A DNA stretch of 18,139 bases from JBIOYL01 sp044870185 (GTDB lineage: Bacteria > Actinomycetota > CALGFH01). Shown here one piece after another: positions 1 through 7,580 of the stretch. Every line of letters starts with the position of its first letter. The first letter of the stretch is position 1. The notes under the pieces are model-generated. The model made no database searches and was not told the origin of the DNA. It worked only from the letters and a program-made list of their open reading frames with translations. The position numbers and the translations under genes were made by a program. Location: positions 1 through 18,139 of the forward strand of contig JBIOYL010000152.1 of NCBI GenBank assembly GCA_044870185.1. The letters run 5' to 3'.

Positions 1-1234
1 TCGGTGGCAGGACGGCCACGGCGGCGAGAGCGGCCAGCACGAAGGCGACGTTGTACAGGATGTCGTACAGCGAGAAGGCGCGGCCACGGTAGGCGTCGGG
101 GATCGACTCCTGCACGATCGTGTCGACCGCGATCTTGGTGGCCGCCGCGGTGCAGCCGAGCAGGAAGCTGACCGCCTCCAGCGCCAGGGCGTAGGCCGCA
201 CGCGAGCCGAACCCGGCCAGCAGGCCGAAGGTGGCGACGCCGCTTGCGGTCAGCCCGGCGGTGACGATCGCCTGGCTGGCGAGATACCGGCCGGCGACCG
301 GGGTGACCAGGGCGGCCAGCACCGTGCCGGCGCCGGCGGCGCCGATCACGGCGGCCAGGCCGGCCTCGTTGGAGCCGAGATAGGAGCGGATGGCGAGCAG
401 GCCGCCAACGAACAGCAGCCCGACCAGGCAGCGGGTGAGGAAGATGGCGCCGAGCGCGGCCGCGGCCGGCCGGCTGCGGGCCACCACCCGGGCGCCGTCG
501 ACCAGGTCCTGCCAGACCCGGTGGAGCTCCTGGCCGAGCGCGGGCGGCGGCCGGCCCAGGTCCGGGCCGAGCAGCCCGCGGGGCAGGCGCAGCGACAGCA
601 AGGCCGAGGCGGCGTAGGCGAGCGCCGAGACGCTCTCGGCGCTCGGCCCGCCGGCCGCCCGGTACAGCATGGCGCCGGCCGCCGCGCCACAGAAGGCGGC
701 GATCGTGCCCCCGGTCGGGGCCACCGAGTTGGCCGCCAGCAGCTCGTCGCGGCGCACCACGTGCGGCAGCGAGGCGCTCTGGGTGGCCAGGTAGAAGCGG
801 TTCAGCGACAGCGACAGCAGCACCACGCCGTACAGGGCCGGCCCGTCGACGCCGGCCGCGAGCTCGCCGGCGACGACCAGCGACAGCCCGGCGCGCACGA
901 CCGGGACCACGGTCAGGATCGGCCGGCGCGGCCAGCGGTCGATGAACACCCCGACGAACGGTCCGAGCAGCGAGAACGGCAGCAGGGTGACGGCCAGCAG
1001 GCCGGCGAGCTGGCCGGCCGAGGCGGCCCGCTCGGGGTTGAACAGCAGGAAGCTGGCCAGAGCGGCCTGGAACAGGCCGTCCGAGGCCTGGCTGGTCCAG
1101 CGGGCGGCCGCCAGCCAGCGGAAGTGGCGCTCGGCGAACAGCCGCCGCGCGGCCGCCAGCCGGCCGGCCGCCCGGCTGGCCGGCGGCCGCTCAGCGCCCG
1201 ACCGGCTCGGCGTGGGAGACCCCGGGAGGACCAC
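1..1234 (-). CDS. MFS transporter, 3' end cut off by the window edge
   Basis: The minus strand is open from 1234 to the left edge (about 411 codons) and reads as a major facilitator superfamily permease. The N-terminal part reads RRLFAERHFRWLAAARWTS, a common MFS opening. It is followed by hydrophobic helices and the loop 2-3 signature GPFVGVFIDRWPRRP (motif A, GxxxDRxGRR-like). Later hydrophobic segments include GAIFLTRCLVGLLFVGGLL and, near the edge, YRGRAFSLYDILYNVAF, which resembles the second-half loop of drug-efflux-type MFS proteins. The C-terminus lies outside the window. I chose GTG at 1234 because GGAGGAG lies about 10 nt upstream. This start overlaps the 3' end of ino1 by 44 nt, so the gene is probably translationally coupled in the padR-ino1-MFS operon. 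The substrate cannot be read from sequence; drug or metabolite efflux is the family default. A later start near 1141 is possible. Confidence 0.85.
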   Translation of the reverse strand, partial: MVLPGSPTPSRSGAERPPASRAAGRLAAARRLFAERHFRWLAAARWTSQASDGLFQAALASFLLFNPERAASAGQLAGLLAVTLLPFSLLGPFVGVFIDRWPRRPILTVVPVVRAGLSLVVAGELAAGVDGPALYGVVLLSLSLNRFYLATQSASLPHVVRRDELLAANSVAPTGGTIAAFCGAAAGAMLYRAAGGPSAESVSALAYAASALLSLRLPRGLLGPDLGRPPPALGQELHRVWQDLVDGARVVARSRPAAAALGAIFLTRCLVGLLFVGGLLAIRSYLGSNEAGLAAVIGAAGAGTVLAALVTPVAGRYLASQAIVTAGLTASGVATFGLLAGFGSRAAYALALEAVSFLLGCTAAATKIAVDTIVQESIPDAYRGRAFSLYDILYNVAFVLAALAAVAVLPP

Positions 1235-2296
1235 CGGCGATGAACTCCTCCACCGCTTCGCGGGCGGCGTCGTCGGTGTACTGCGCCGGGGGCGACTTCA
1301 TGAAGTACGCCGACGGCCCGAGCAACGGCCCCCCGATGCCCCGGTCCAGCGCCAGCTTGGCGCAGCGGACGGCGTCGATGACCACCCCGGCCGAGTTCGG
1401 CGAGTCCCACACCTCGAGCTTGAGCTCCAGGTTGAGCGGCACGTCGCCGAAGGCGCGGCCCTCGATGCGGATGTAGCACACTTGCGGTCGTCCAGCCAGG
1501 GCACGTAGTCGCTCGGCCCGACGTGCACGTTGCGCCGGCCCAGGTCGCGGTCGATCTGGCTGGTGACCGCCTGGGTCTTGCTGAGCTTCTTGGACTCCAG
1601 CCGCTCGCGCTCGAGCATGTTCATGAAGTCCATGTTCCCACCGAAGTTGAGCTGGTAGGTGCGGTCGATCCGCACCCCCCGGTCCTCCATCAGACGGCTC
1701 AGCACCCGGTGGACGATCGTGGCGCCGACCTGCGACTTGATGTCGTCGCCGATGATCGGCAGGCCTGCCTGGCGGAAGCGCTCGGCCCACTCGCCGGTGC
1801 TGGCGATGAACACCGGCAGGCAGTTGACGAACGCGACGCCGGCTGCCAGCGCCTGTCGGGCGTAGAAGCGGGCGGCCTCCTCCGAGCCGACCGGCAGATA
1901 GCACACCAGCACGTCCGCCTTGGCGGCGCGCAGCGTCGCGGCGACGTCGACCGGGGGGGCGTCCGACTCCTGGATGGTGGCGGTGTAGTACTTGCCGAGG
2001 CCGTCCAGGCTCGGTCCACGCTGGACCTCGACGCCGGTCGGGGGGACGTCGGCGAACCGTATGGTGTTGTTCTCGCCGGAGAAGACCGCCTCCGCGAGAT
2101 CCCGGCCGGCCTTCTTGGCGTCCACGTCGAAGGCGGCCACGAACTCCAGGTCGCCGACGTGGTAGCCGCCCAGGTCGACGTGCATGAGCCCGGGGACCTC
2201 GTCGCCCGGGCGGGTGTGGCGGTAGTACTCCACGCCTTGGACGAGCGACGAGGCGCAGTTGCCCACCCCGGCGATCGCGACGCGTACCTTACCCAT
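1191..2296 (-). pseudogene. ino1: Inositol-1-phosphate synthase (Ino1/MIPS), frameshifted by one base
   Basis: It converts glucose-6-phosphate to inositol-1-phosphate with NAD, the entry to inositol, phosphatidylinositol and mycothiol in Actinomycetota. Residues 1-272 show the Rossmann NAD loop (AIAGVGNCASSLVQG), NCLPVFIAS, GDDIKSQVGATIVHR and NFGGNMDFMNM. The frame is then lost after WLDDRK at 1481 and resumes one frame over at CYIRIEGRAFGDVPLN, continuing through LEVWDSPNSAGVVIDAVR to a stop at 1191. Restoring one G gives RKWCYIRIEGR, matching the family's conserved Trp, and a total of 368 aa; the mycobacterial enzyme is about the same length. Without repair, translation ends near 1298 with a nonsense tail. 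ATG 2296 has AGGAGGAG upstream and lies 8 nt inside padR. A sequencing or assembly error is the likeliest explanation, since the rest of the gene is under clear coding constraint. True gene decay is the alternative. Confidence 0.9.
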
Positions 2297-2984
2297 CGGT
2301 GTGTGCTCTCCTCCTGCTTGGCGCGCCCGAGCCGGCCGGGGCCGGTAGCCGGGGGTCACGCGTGGTGGGGGGCTGGGCCGGCTGCCCAGTCGTGGCCAGG
2401 TCGTGCTCGACCGGACCCATCGGAGTGGACCGCGCCGTGGCCTGCGGCCCGGGCTCGGTGCGCTGGCCCGAGCCGGAGCGCCGCTCGGCCGCGATCAGCC
2501 GGTCGAGCCAGGCGATCTCGCGCTCGCGCTCGTCCAGCCCGTGGTTCATCAGCTCGACCGTGTAGGCGTCCATGCGGTCGCGGGCCGCCCGGAACGACGC
2601 CTTGACGTCGGCGAGCCGCTGCTGCAGGTAGCCGCGGCGCCGCTCGAGCTGGTCCAGGCGCGTCTCGGGACGCAGGTAGCGGAAGAACGCCAGCCGGAGC
2701 GAGAAGCGGTCCTGCTCCAGGTCGTGGACGTCGGCGGACTCGAGCAGCTCCCGGAACAGGAGCTCCCCCCGCTCGGTCAGCCGGTACACGTGCTTCTTGC
2801 GCGACGTGAAGGGCGACTCCTCGACCTGGAGGGCGCCGTCGGCGGCCAGGCGCTTCAGGCATGGGTACAGGGAGCCGAAGCTCACCCGCCAGTAGGCGCC
2901 CAGCTTCAGGGTGAGCTGCTTCTTGAGCTCGTAGCCCGACATGGGCGACTCCTTGAGCAGGCCCAGCACGGCTAGCTCGAGCAC
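2289..2984 (-). CDS. PadR family transcriptional regulator
   Basis: A 231-aa regulator. Residues 1-75 are a PadR winged helix: LELAVLGLLKESPMSGYEL, then SFGSLYPCLKRL (recognition region), then the wing ending HVYRLTERGE. Residues 85-165 form the charged, helical C-terminal dimerisation region. From about 170 on there is a Pro/Thr/Arg-rich tail with no recognisable domain. GTG 2984 was chosen because GGAAGGA lies 7 nt upstream and the protein then starts exactly as PadR proteins do. An in-frame ATG at 3095 would add 37 residues of no family resemblance and lies in the operator-like region. The gene overlaps ino1 by 8 nt. A PadR gene next to ino1 is also found in M. tuberculosis (Rv0047c-Rv0046c), so it may control inositol synthesis and its own operon; this is inference. 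The ligand is unknown. Confidence 0.92.
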   Translation of the reverse strand: MLELAVLGLLKESPMSGYELKKQLTLKLGAYWRVSFGSLYPCLKRLAADGALQVEESPFTSRKKHVYRLTERGELLFRELLESADVHDLEQDRFSLRLAFFRYLRPETRLDQLERRRGYLQQRLADVKASFRAARDRMDAYTVELMNHGLDEREREIAWLDRLIAAERRSGSGQRTEPGPQATARSTPMGPVEHDLATTGQPAQPPTTRDPRLPAPAGSGAPSRRRAHTDG

Positions 2985-3078
2985 GAGGCGTCCTTCCCCA
3001 CCGCCTGGCCGGCGGCCTTGATCGGTGACCCGTTCGACCCGTCGGCGCGGCGTCGTGGCCCGTGACCCGCTTGGCCGG

Positions 3079-3107
3079 ATGTATCGCACCGACATATCGA
3101 CACGATA
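3079..3107. promoter_or_regulatory. Candidate PadR operator with palindrome and TATCG repeats
   Basis: Plus strand 3095-3107 is a perfect palindrome, TATCG-ACA-CGATA. A third TATCG lies at 3082-3086. ATGT (3079-3082) and ACAT (3092-3095) are 9 nt apart, close to the ATGT-N8-ACAT pattern described for PadR-type sites. The cluster overlaps the -10 of the candidate padR promoter, which suits autorepression. It is AT-rich compared with everything around it. Confidence 0.45.
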
Positions 3108-3131
3108 GGTAGGACCGCCGGGCGTTGTCAA
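3102..3131 (-). promoter_or_regulatory. Candidate padR-ino1-MFS promoter
   Basis: On the minus strand a perfect TTGACA (3131-3126) is followed after 18 nt by TATCGT (3107-3102). This would give a leader of roughly 110 nt before padR. The -10 lies inside the palindrome at 3095-3107, so a bound repressor would block it. The calls rest on motif and spacing only. Confidence 0.55.
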
Positions 3132-3223
3132 CCGGTGGTGCGCCTCGGCCGGCGGGCGGCCGATCGACCGCGCCGGGCGGGGCCGCCGGCCGAGGCCGCC
3201 CAGCCCCGGGGACCGGGGACAGG

Positions 3224-3229
3224 TACACT
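3224..3229 (+). promoter_or_regulatory. Candidate -10 box for the DUF5318 gene
   Basis: TACACT fits the actinobacterial TANNNT -10. No TTGACA-like -35 is visible at 16-18 nt upstream. Transcription would start near 3237, giving a leader of about 45 nt before ATG 3282. Confidence 0.35.
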
Positions 3230-3281
3230 CAAGGATCGTGGACCGGCAGCCCGCCGGGCCGACGTCCTTTTCTTGGCAGGC

Positions 3282-3641
3282 ATGCGGCTCATCGACTACA
3301 CCCTGGCGAAGCGGGCCAAGCTGACCGACCTGCGCGGCGGCCGGCTCTCGCGTGACGACGTGTGCGACGCGCACCCGGAGCTGCTCCGGGCCGCCCGCAA
3401 CGTCGGCGAGGCGAGCCGCGTCATCTGCCCGGTCTGCGCCGAGGCGAAGCTGGTCTACGTCGCCTACGTCTTCGGCGACGCCCTGCGCCAGCGCTCCGGC
3501 CGCACCTGGCCCCGGGACGGGCTGGGCGACCTGGACCGCTCGGTCGACGAGTTCTCCTGCTACGTGGTCGAGGTGTGCACGACCTGCTCCTGGAACCACC
3601 TGGCCCGCCACTACCTGCTCGGCCGCCGGCACGTCGGCTGA
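3282..3641 (+). CDS. DUF5318 family protein, likely zinc-binding
   Basis: A 119-aa protein of unknown function that I match from memory to the DUF5318 family of Actinomycetota, represented by Rv0049 in the same neighbourhood of M. tuberculosis. Family-like segments are RLSRDDVCDAHPELLRAA, then VICPVCAEAKLVYVAYVFG, then VEVCTTCSWNHLARHYLLG. Two CxxC pairs (C49/C52 and C99/C102) suggest one zinc-ribbon site; C28 and C93 are further cysteines. There is no signal peptide or membrane helix, so it is expected in the cytoplasm. ATG 3282 is chosen because similarity starts there (MRLIDYTLAKR). Its Shine-Dalgarno is weak (GGCAGG directly before the start). It is followed after 171 nt by the class A PBP gene, a pairing also seen in mycobacteria. 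A link to cell-envelope synthesis is inference only. Confidence 0.85.
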   Translation: MRLIDYTLAKRAKLTDLRGGRLSRDDVCDAHPELLRAARNVGEASRVICPVCAEAKLVYVAYVFGDALRQRSGRTWPRDGLGDLDRSVDEFSCYVVEVCTTCSWNHLARHYLLGRRHVG

Positions 3642-3650
3642 GCGGCCCGG

Positions 3651-3668
3651 CCGCCGGCGCGTCGGCGG
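3651..3668. terminator. GC hairpin after the DUF5318 gene
   Basis: CCGCCG-GCGCGT-CGGCGG forms a 6-bp stem 10 nt after the stop codon. It has no T-tract, as is common in GC-rich actinobacteria. It could be a weak terminator or simply a product of base composition. Confidence 0.3.
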
Positions 3669-3798
3669 GCGGCCCGGCGCCGCCCCGGCCGGCAGACAGG
3701 ACGGGCGCCGCGCCGCCTCGCCGCCGCTCCCCGGGGCTGGTGCCGCCCCGGGTGGCGGCGATCGGCCGCCCGGTGCGGGCATTGCCGGTCTGCTGCGG

Positions 3799-3804
3799 TA
3801 CAGT
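3799..3804 (+). promoter_or_regulatory. -10 box for a probable leaderless ponA transcript
   Basis: TACAGT ends 8 nt before ATG 3813, so transcription would begin at or within 1-2 nt of the start codon. No Shine-Dalgarno precedes the ATG. This arrangement is the usual signature of leaderless mRNA in Actinomycetota. No clear -35 is seen. Confidence 0.5.
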
Positions 3805-3812
3805 GCTCGCTC

Positions 3813-5948
3813 ATGACCACCGAGCTCGCCCCGTCCCGCGCCGCCCGACACAGGCCACCCGGCGCCCCCAGGCGGTCCCCCATCCGTCGGGCCTTCCGGC
3901 ACTTCTGGTGGGTGGCCGTCCTTGCGCTCGCGGTCACGGCGGGAGGCCTGTTCGGCCTCGCCTACGCCTTCAGCAGGGTGCCCACGCCCACCGACGTCGC
4001 CTTCACCCAGGTGGTCACGATCACCGATGACAGCGGCCGCGACGTGATCGGCGAGATCTCGCCCGGCGAGAACCGCCGCATCGTGCCGCTGTCGAAGGTG
4101 GACCCGGTGCTGCGGCACGCGGTGCTGGCTGCTGAGGACAAGACCTTCTACCAGCACGGCGCCCTGTCCTACCGGGGCCTGCTGCGGGCCGCCTGGGCCA
4201 ACGTGGTGCGCGGCCGGGTGGCCCAGGGCGGCTCGACCATCGCCCAGCAGTACGTCAAGGAGGCCTACGTGGGCTCGGAGCGCACGCTGCTGCGCAAGGT
4301 GCGCGAGGCGATGCTGGCCATCAAGCTCGAACGGACGACCTCCAAGGACAAGATCCTCGCCAACTACCTCAACACGATCTACTTCGGGCGGGGCGCCTAC
4401 GGCGTGGAGGCGGCGGCCCGCACCTACTTCCGCAAGCACGCCAGCCGGCTCACCCCGGCCGAGGCGGCCCAGCTCGCCGGGTCGGTCCGCAGCCCCGAGT
4501 TCTACGCCAGGGCCGCCAACCGCCGGGCGCTTGCCAGCCGCCGCAACGCGGTGCTGAAGATCATGCTCGAGCAGCGCTGGCTCACCCGGGAGCAGTACGC
4601 CACGGCGGTCAGGGCGCCGGTCGAGATCACGCCGGTGACCTCCGGGTCGGGCGTCAACGCCAAGAACAAGACCTACGGCTACTTCACCGCGATGGTCCGC
4701 CAGTGGCTGTTCGACCACTACCCGGAGAGCCGCATCAACGTCGAGGGCTGGAAGGTCAGGACCACCTTCAACCAGCGGCTCCAGCAGGACGCGGCCGAAG
4801 CCGTCGCGCAGGTCCTGGACGAGCACGGCGACCCGGCCGCCTCCCTGGTCGCGGTCGACCCGACCACCGGCAGGGTGCTGGCCACCTACGGGGGCGCCGA
4901 CTTCAGCAGGCAGCAGTACAACCTCGCGATGGTGTCGACCCGCCAGGCCGGCTCCACCATGAAGCCGTTCGTCCTGGCCGCCGCGCTGCAGGACGACCAG
5001 ATCAGCGTGCACTCGACCTTCCGCGGCCCCAACCTCTACACGGCCTCGGACGGCCACCGCTACCGCAACTTCGGCCGGGAGTCGTACGGCGACATCAGCC
5101 TGCTCGAGGCGACCAAGCACTCGGTCAACACGGTCTATGTCCAGCTCATGGAAAAGGTGGGGCCGAAGGCGGTCGCCGACATGGCCCTGCGGACCGGCCT
5201 GGCCGACACGCTGACCAGCAACGACAAGCCCGCCAACCTGAACCCCCAGGGCCTGCCGATCGCCCTCGGCGCCAACGGCGCCAGCTCGCTGCAGCTCGCC
5301 TCCGCCTTCGGCACCTGGGCCGACCGCGGCCTGCACCGTCCCCCCTACATCGTGGAGACGATCACCAGGCCGAACGGCCAGGTGGTCTACGACCACGCGC
5401 ACGACCCGAAGGCCCAGCCCAGGCAGGTGGTCGACCCGAACACGGCCGACACCGTCAACTACGCGCTCAAGGGCGTGATCGAGGCGGGCACCGGCACCGC
5501 CGCCCAGATCGGCCGGCCGGCGGCGGGCAAGACGGGCACGACCAACGACTTCACCGACGCCCGCTTCGCCGGCTACACCCCGAACTTGTCGGCCGCGGTC
5601 TGGCTCGGCTACCTCGACCCCAGGCACAAGCTCGACAACGTCCACGGCTACGCCCACGTGCAGGGCGGCTCGCTGCCGGCCCGCATCTGGCGGACGTTCA
5701 TGCTCAAGGCGGTGGCGGACCTCGGCTTGCCGCCGGTGGACTTCGCCCAGCCGAACCTGGACGTCGGCACGGTGCTGAACTCGACCACGACCCTGCCGCC
5801 GCCGACCGCGCCGCCGACGCTGCCGGCCTCCTCGCTGCCCCCGCCGACCCTGCCCAACCGGACGTTGCCGAGCGTCACCTTCCCGCAGCCGCCGCCCACG
5901 TTCAACACCTTCCCGCCGACCACCCGGCGCCGGCGCCCGAGGCCCTGA
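3813..5948 (+). CDS. ponA: Class A penicillin-binding protein (bifunctional glycosyltransferase/transpeptidase)
   Basis: It polymerises lipid II into glycan strands and cross-links the peptides outside the cytoplasmic membrane. The 711-aa protein has a short Arg/Pro-rich cytoplasmic N-terminus and one membrane anchor (about 31-52). The GT51 domain (about 70-270) carries the catalytic Glu in LAAEDKTFYQHG (E108), GGSTIAQQYVK (139-149) and KDKILANYLNTIYFG. The transpeptidase domain (about 340-640) has STMK with nucleophile S381, SVN (437-439) and KTGT (573-576), so all three active-site motifs are intact. Residues 650-711 are a Pro/Thr-rich tail ending in RRRRPRP, with no PASTA domain. Gene order and domains match mycobacterial PonA1. 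ATG 3813 is supported by a leaderless-type -10. The next gene starts 8 nt after the stop, so the two are probably cotranscribed. Confidence 0.97.
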   Translation: MTTELAPSRAARHRPPGAPRRSPIRRAFRHFWWVAVLALAVTAGGLFGLAYAFSRVPTPTDVAFTQVVTITDDSGRDVIGEISPGENRRIVPLSKVDPVLRHAVLAAEDKTFYQHGALSYRGLLRAAWANVVRGRVAQGGSTIAQQYVKEAYVGSERTLLRKVREAMLAIKLERTTSKDKILANYLNTIYFGRGAYGVEAAARTYFRKHASRLTPAEAAQLAGSVRSPEFYARAANRRALASRRNAVLKIMLEQRWLTREQYATAVRAPVEITPVTSGSGVNAKNKTYGYFTAMVRQWLFDHYPESRINVEGWKVRTTFNQRLQQDAAEAVAQVLDEHGDPAASLVAVDPTTGRVLATYGGADFSRQQYNLAMVSTRQAGSTMKPFVLAAALQDDQISVHSTFRGPNLYTASDGHRYRNFGRESYGDISLLEATKHSVNTVYVQLMEKVGPKAVADMALRTGLADTLTSNDKPANLNPQGLPIALGANGASSLQLASAFGTWADRGLHRPPYIVETITRPNGQVVYDHAHDPKAQPRQVVDPNTADTVNYALKGVIEAGTGTAAQIGRPAAGKTGTTNDFTDARFAGYTPNLSAAVWLGYLDPRHKLDNVHGYAHVQGGSLPARIWRTFMLKAVADLGLPPVDFAQPNLDVGTVLNSTTTLPPPTAPPTLPASSLPPPTLPNRTLPSVTFPQPPPTFNTFPPTTRRRRPRP

Positions 5949-5956
5949 GGCCGGCC

Positions 5957-7372
5957 GTGCGCGGCGTGACCGAGACGCCCGCCGGCCGGCTGGACACCTC
6001 CGCCGGCCGGCGCTGGCCGCCGCGGCGCGCGGCCCTGCTCGTGGTCGGGCTGTGGGCGGCCACCAGGGTGGCCGTCGTCGTGCTGGCGCTGAACCCCCAG
6101 CTGTACTCGAACATGACCTTCGGCGACGTGCGCGTCTACGGCGCCAAGGTCGAGCGCATGTTCCAGGGCGAGGTCCTCTACCGCGACATCGCCACCGAGT
6201 ACCCGCCGGGCAGCGTCCCGTTCACGCTCGTCCCCGCGCTGGCCGCGGGCACCGGGCCCGGCTACCGGCGTGCCTTCGTGCTCGAGATGCTCGTGGTCGA
6301 CGCGGTCGGCCTGTACGCCGCGGCGCGGCTGGGCCGGACGGTCGACCGTGGCCGGCCGCGCATCCCCGGAGCCTACGTCCTCGGCATGGCCGCGCTCGGC
6401 CCGTTGCTGCTGCTCCGCTTCGACCTGGTCCCGGCCGTCTGCGTGCTGCTGGCCATCGCGTTCGCCGCCGAGGGGCGGGCCGGGCCGGCGGCGGCCGCGC
6501 TCGGCTTCGGCACCGCGGCCAAGATCTTCCCCGGCGTGCTGGCACCCTTGCTGGTGGCAGGGCTGGTGCCGGCGGTCGGCTGGGGGCGGGCGCTGCGGCG
6601 CACCGTGGCGCCGCTGGTGCTCGCGTTCGCCGTGCCGGTCGTCCCGGCGCTGGTGCTGTCGGTGCGCGGCACGCTCGCCTCGGTCTCCTACCACGCGGCC
6701 CGAGGCGTCCAGATCGAGAGCCTGTGGGCCAACGGCATCGACCTCGCCCACCTGCTGGCCGGCCTGCCCGCCCGCACCATCTACGGGCACGGGGCGTTCG
6801 AGCTGGACTCGCCGCTCTCGGGCGTGGCCAGGTCCGCCTCGCAACCGGTCACCCTGGCCGCCCTGATCACGGTCGCCGTGCTCGTCTGGACGCGCGCCCG
6901 CCGGCTGGGCGGCCTGCGGCCGGGCGACTGGGCGGGCGCGTTCACGCTCGGCGTGTTCGCCTTCGTGCTGCCGAGCAAGGTGCTGTCGCCCCAGTACCTG
7001 CTGTGGCTATGCGCCGCCATGGTCGGCCTGGTCTGCCGGCCGACCGGGCGGCGGGCGTTCGGCGCCCTGCTGGCCGCCGGCATCCTGTCCCAGGTGGTGT
7101 TCCCCTTCCGCTACCGCCAGCTCGAGTTCCTGCACGCACCCGAGGTCGTGCTGCTCACCGCCCGCAACCTGCTGCTGCTCGTGGCGGCCTGGCTTGCGAC
7201 CAGGGCGTTCCTGCAGGGCACTCGGACCGCACAGGCCCCCGGAGCCGCACAGGCCCCCGGAGCCGCACGGGACACCGGGGCCGCGGGCCCCAGGGCCGCA
7301 CGGGACACCGGGGCTGCGCGGGGCCCTGGGGCCGCGCGGGCGTCGCCCCGCCCGCCGGCCGCGCCGCCCTGA
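5957..7372 (+). CDS. GT87-like polytopic mannosyltransferase (DUF2029 family)
   Basis: A 471-aa polytopic membrane protein resembling the GT-C fold GT87 family (PimE, Rv0051), which uses polyprenyl-phosphate mannose to add mannose on the outer face of the membrane. The first helix is ALLVVGLWAATRVAVVVLAL. The following external loop contains FGDVRVYG, where GT87 enzymes place the catalytic Asp, and LYRDIATEYPPG, a family hallmark. About nine more hydrophobic segments follow, with KVLSPQYLLWL late in the protein. The C-terminal roughly 60 residues are Ala/Gly/Pro/Arg repeats encoded by 18-bp DNA repeats. GTG 5957 is chosen because GAGG lies 6 nt upstream, overlapping the ponA stop region; GTG 5966 is the alternative. 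Its position after ponA matches Rv0050-Rv0051. The acceptor is unknown, with phosphatidylinositol mannosides or other glycolipids possible. Confidence 0.85.
   Translation: MRGVTETPAGRLDTSAGRRWPPRRAALLVVGLWAATRVAVVVLALNPQLYSNMTFGDVRVYGAKVERMFQGEVLYRDIATEYPPGSVPFTLVPALAAGTGPGYRRAFVLEMLVVDAVGLYAAARLGRTVDRGRPRIPGAYVLGMAALGPLLLLRFDLVPAVCVLLAIAFAAEGRAGPAAAALGFGTAAKIFPGVLAPLLVAGLVPAVGWGRALRRTVAPLVLAFAVPVVPALVLSVRGTLASVSYHAARGVQIESLWANGIDLAHLLAGLPARTIYGHGAFELDSPLSGVARSASQPVTLAALITVAVLVWTRARRLGGLRPGDWAGAFTLGVFAFVLPSKVLSPQYLLWLCAAMVGLVCRPTGRRAFGALLAAGILSQVVFPFRYRQLEFLHAPEVVLLTARNLLLLVAAWLATRAFLQGTRTAQAPGAAQAPGAARDTGAAGPRAARDTGAARGPGAARASPRPPAAPP
7229..7333 (+). repeat. Tandem 18-bp repeats coding the C-terminal tail of the GT87-like protein
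   Basis: Units start at 7229, 7247, 7265, 7283 (15 bp), 7298 and 7316. The first two are identical (GCACAGGCCCCCGGAGCC), and the third and fifth differ only in the last base. They encode AQAPGA, AQAPGA, ARDTGA, AGPRA, ARDTGA and ARGPGA. Unit lengths are multiples of three, so copy number can change without breaking the frame. Confidence 0.9.
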
Positions 7373-7388
7373 CCTGCCCGGCGCCCCT

Positions 7389-7409
7389 CCCCGCCCAGGC
7401 CAGGCGGGG
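7389..7409. terminator. Hairpin after the GT87-like gene
   Basis: A perfect 7-bp stem, CCCCGCC-CAGGCCA-GGCGGGG, begins 16 nt after the stop codon at 7372. It has no T-tract. It is a plausible intrinsic terminator separating the ponA unit from the rpsF operon. Confidence 0.5.
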
Positions 7410-7465
7410 CCGCCGGCCACGCGCCCGGCTCCCGTCGGACCGGAGGCGCCGGTGTGCAACCAGGC

Positions 7466-7474
7466 TGTGGACAA
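7466..7474 (-). promoter_or_regulatory. Single DnaA-box sequence
   Basis: On the minus strand this reads TTGTCCACA, the consensus DnaA box of Streptomyces and mycobacteria. Only one copy is seen, so it is not an origin. It could be a regulatory or titration site, or chance. Confidence 0.35.
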
Positions 7475-7580
7475 CCCCGACGCCTGTCACAGGCCAGTGC
7501 CAGACTCCCCCCAGGCTGGGACGACACCAAAGCCAGCACAGCCGAGCGACGAAGGGAGCGGAGGTGGAGCGGACGGCGGT

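Larger units (their letters stand above)
2985..3281. other. Divergent intergenic region between padR and the DUF5318 gene
   Basis: This 297-nt gap holds the padR promoter and operator-like repeats (3079-3131) and, on the plus strand, a TACACT -10-like hexamer at 3224-3229 that would drive the DUF5318 gene. No conserved protein is visible in any frame. The reading frames that cross it are extensions of neighbours or GC-rich shadows. Confidence 0.6.

Noticed and set aside
2984..3095. PadR starting at ATG 3095
   Set aside because: The extra 37 residues have no family likeness, while GTG 2984 has a good Shine-Dalgarno and the standard PadR N-terminus.
3238..3324. Leaderless small ORF from GTG 3238 after the TACACT box
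   Set aside because: It is out of frame with the DUF5318 gene, encodes 28 residues without likeness to anything, and has no further support.
2289..5657. A minus-strand open frame of 1122 codons crossing padR, the DUF5318 gene and most of ponA
   Set aside because: Only the last 231 codons resemble a protein family (PadR). The rest is antisense to clearly conserved genes and has biased, low-complexity composition.
4703..5956. Upstream extension of the GT87-like frame through ponA
   Set aside because: It is an out-of-frame shadow of the PBP transpeptidase domain, and similarity begins only after 5957.
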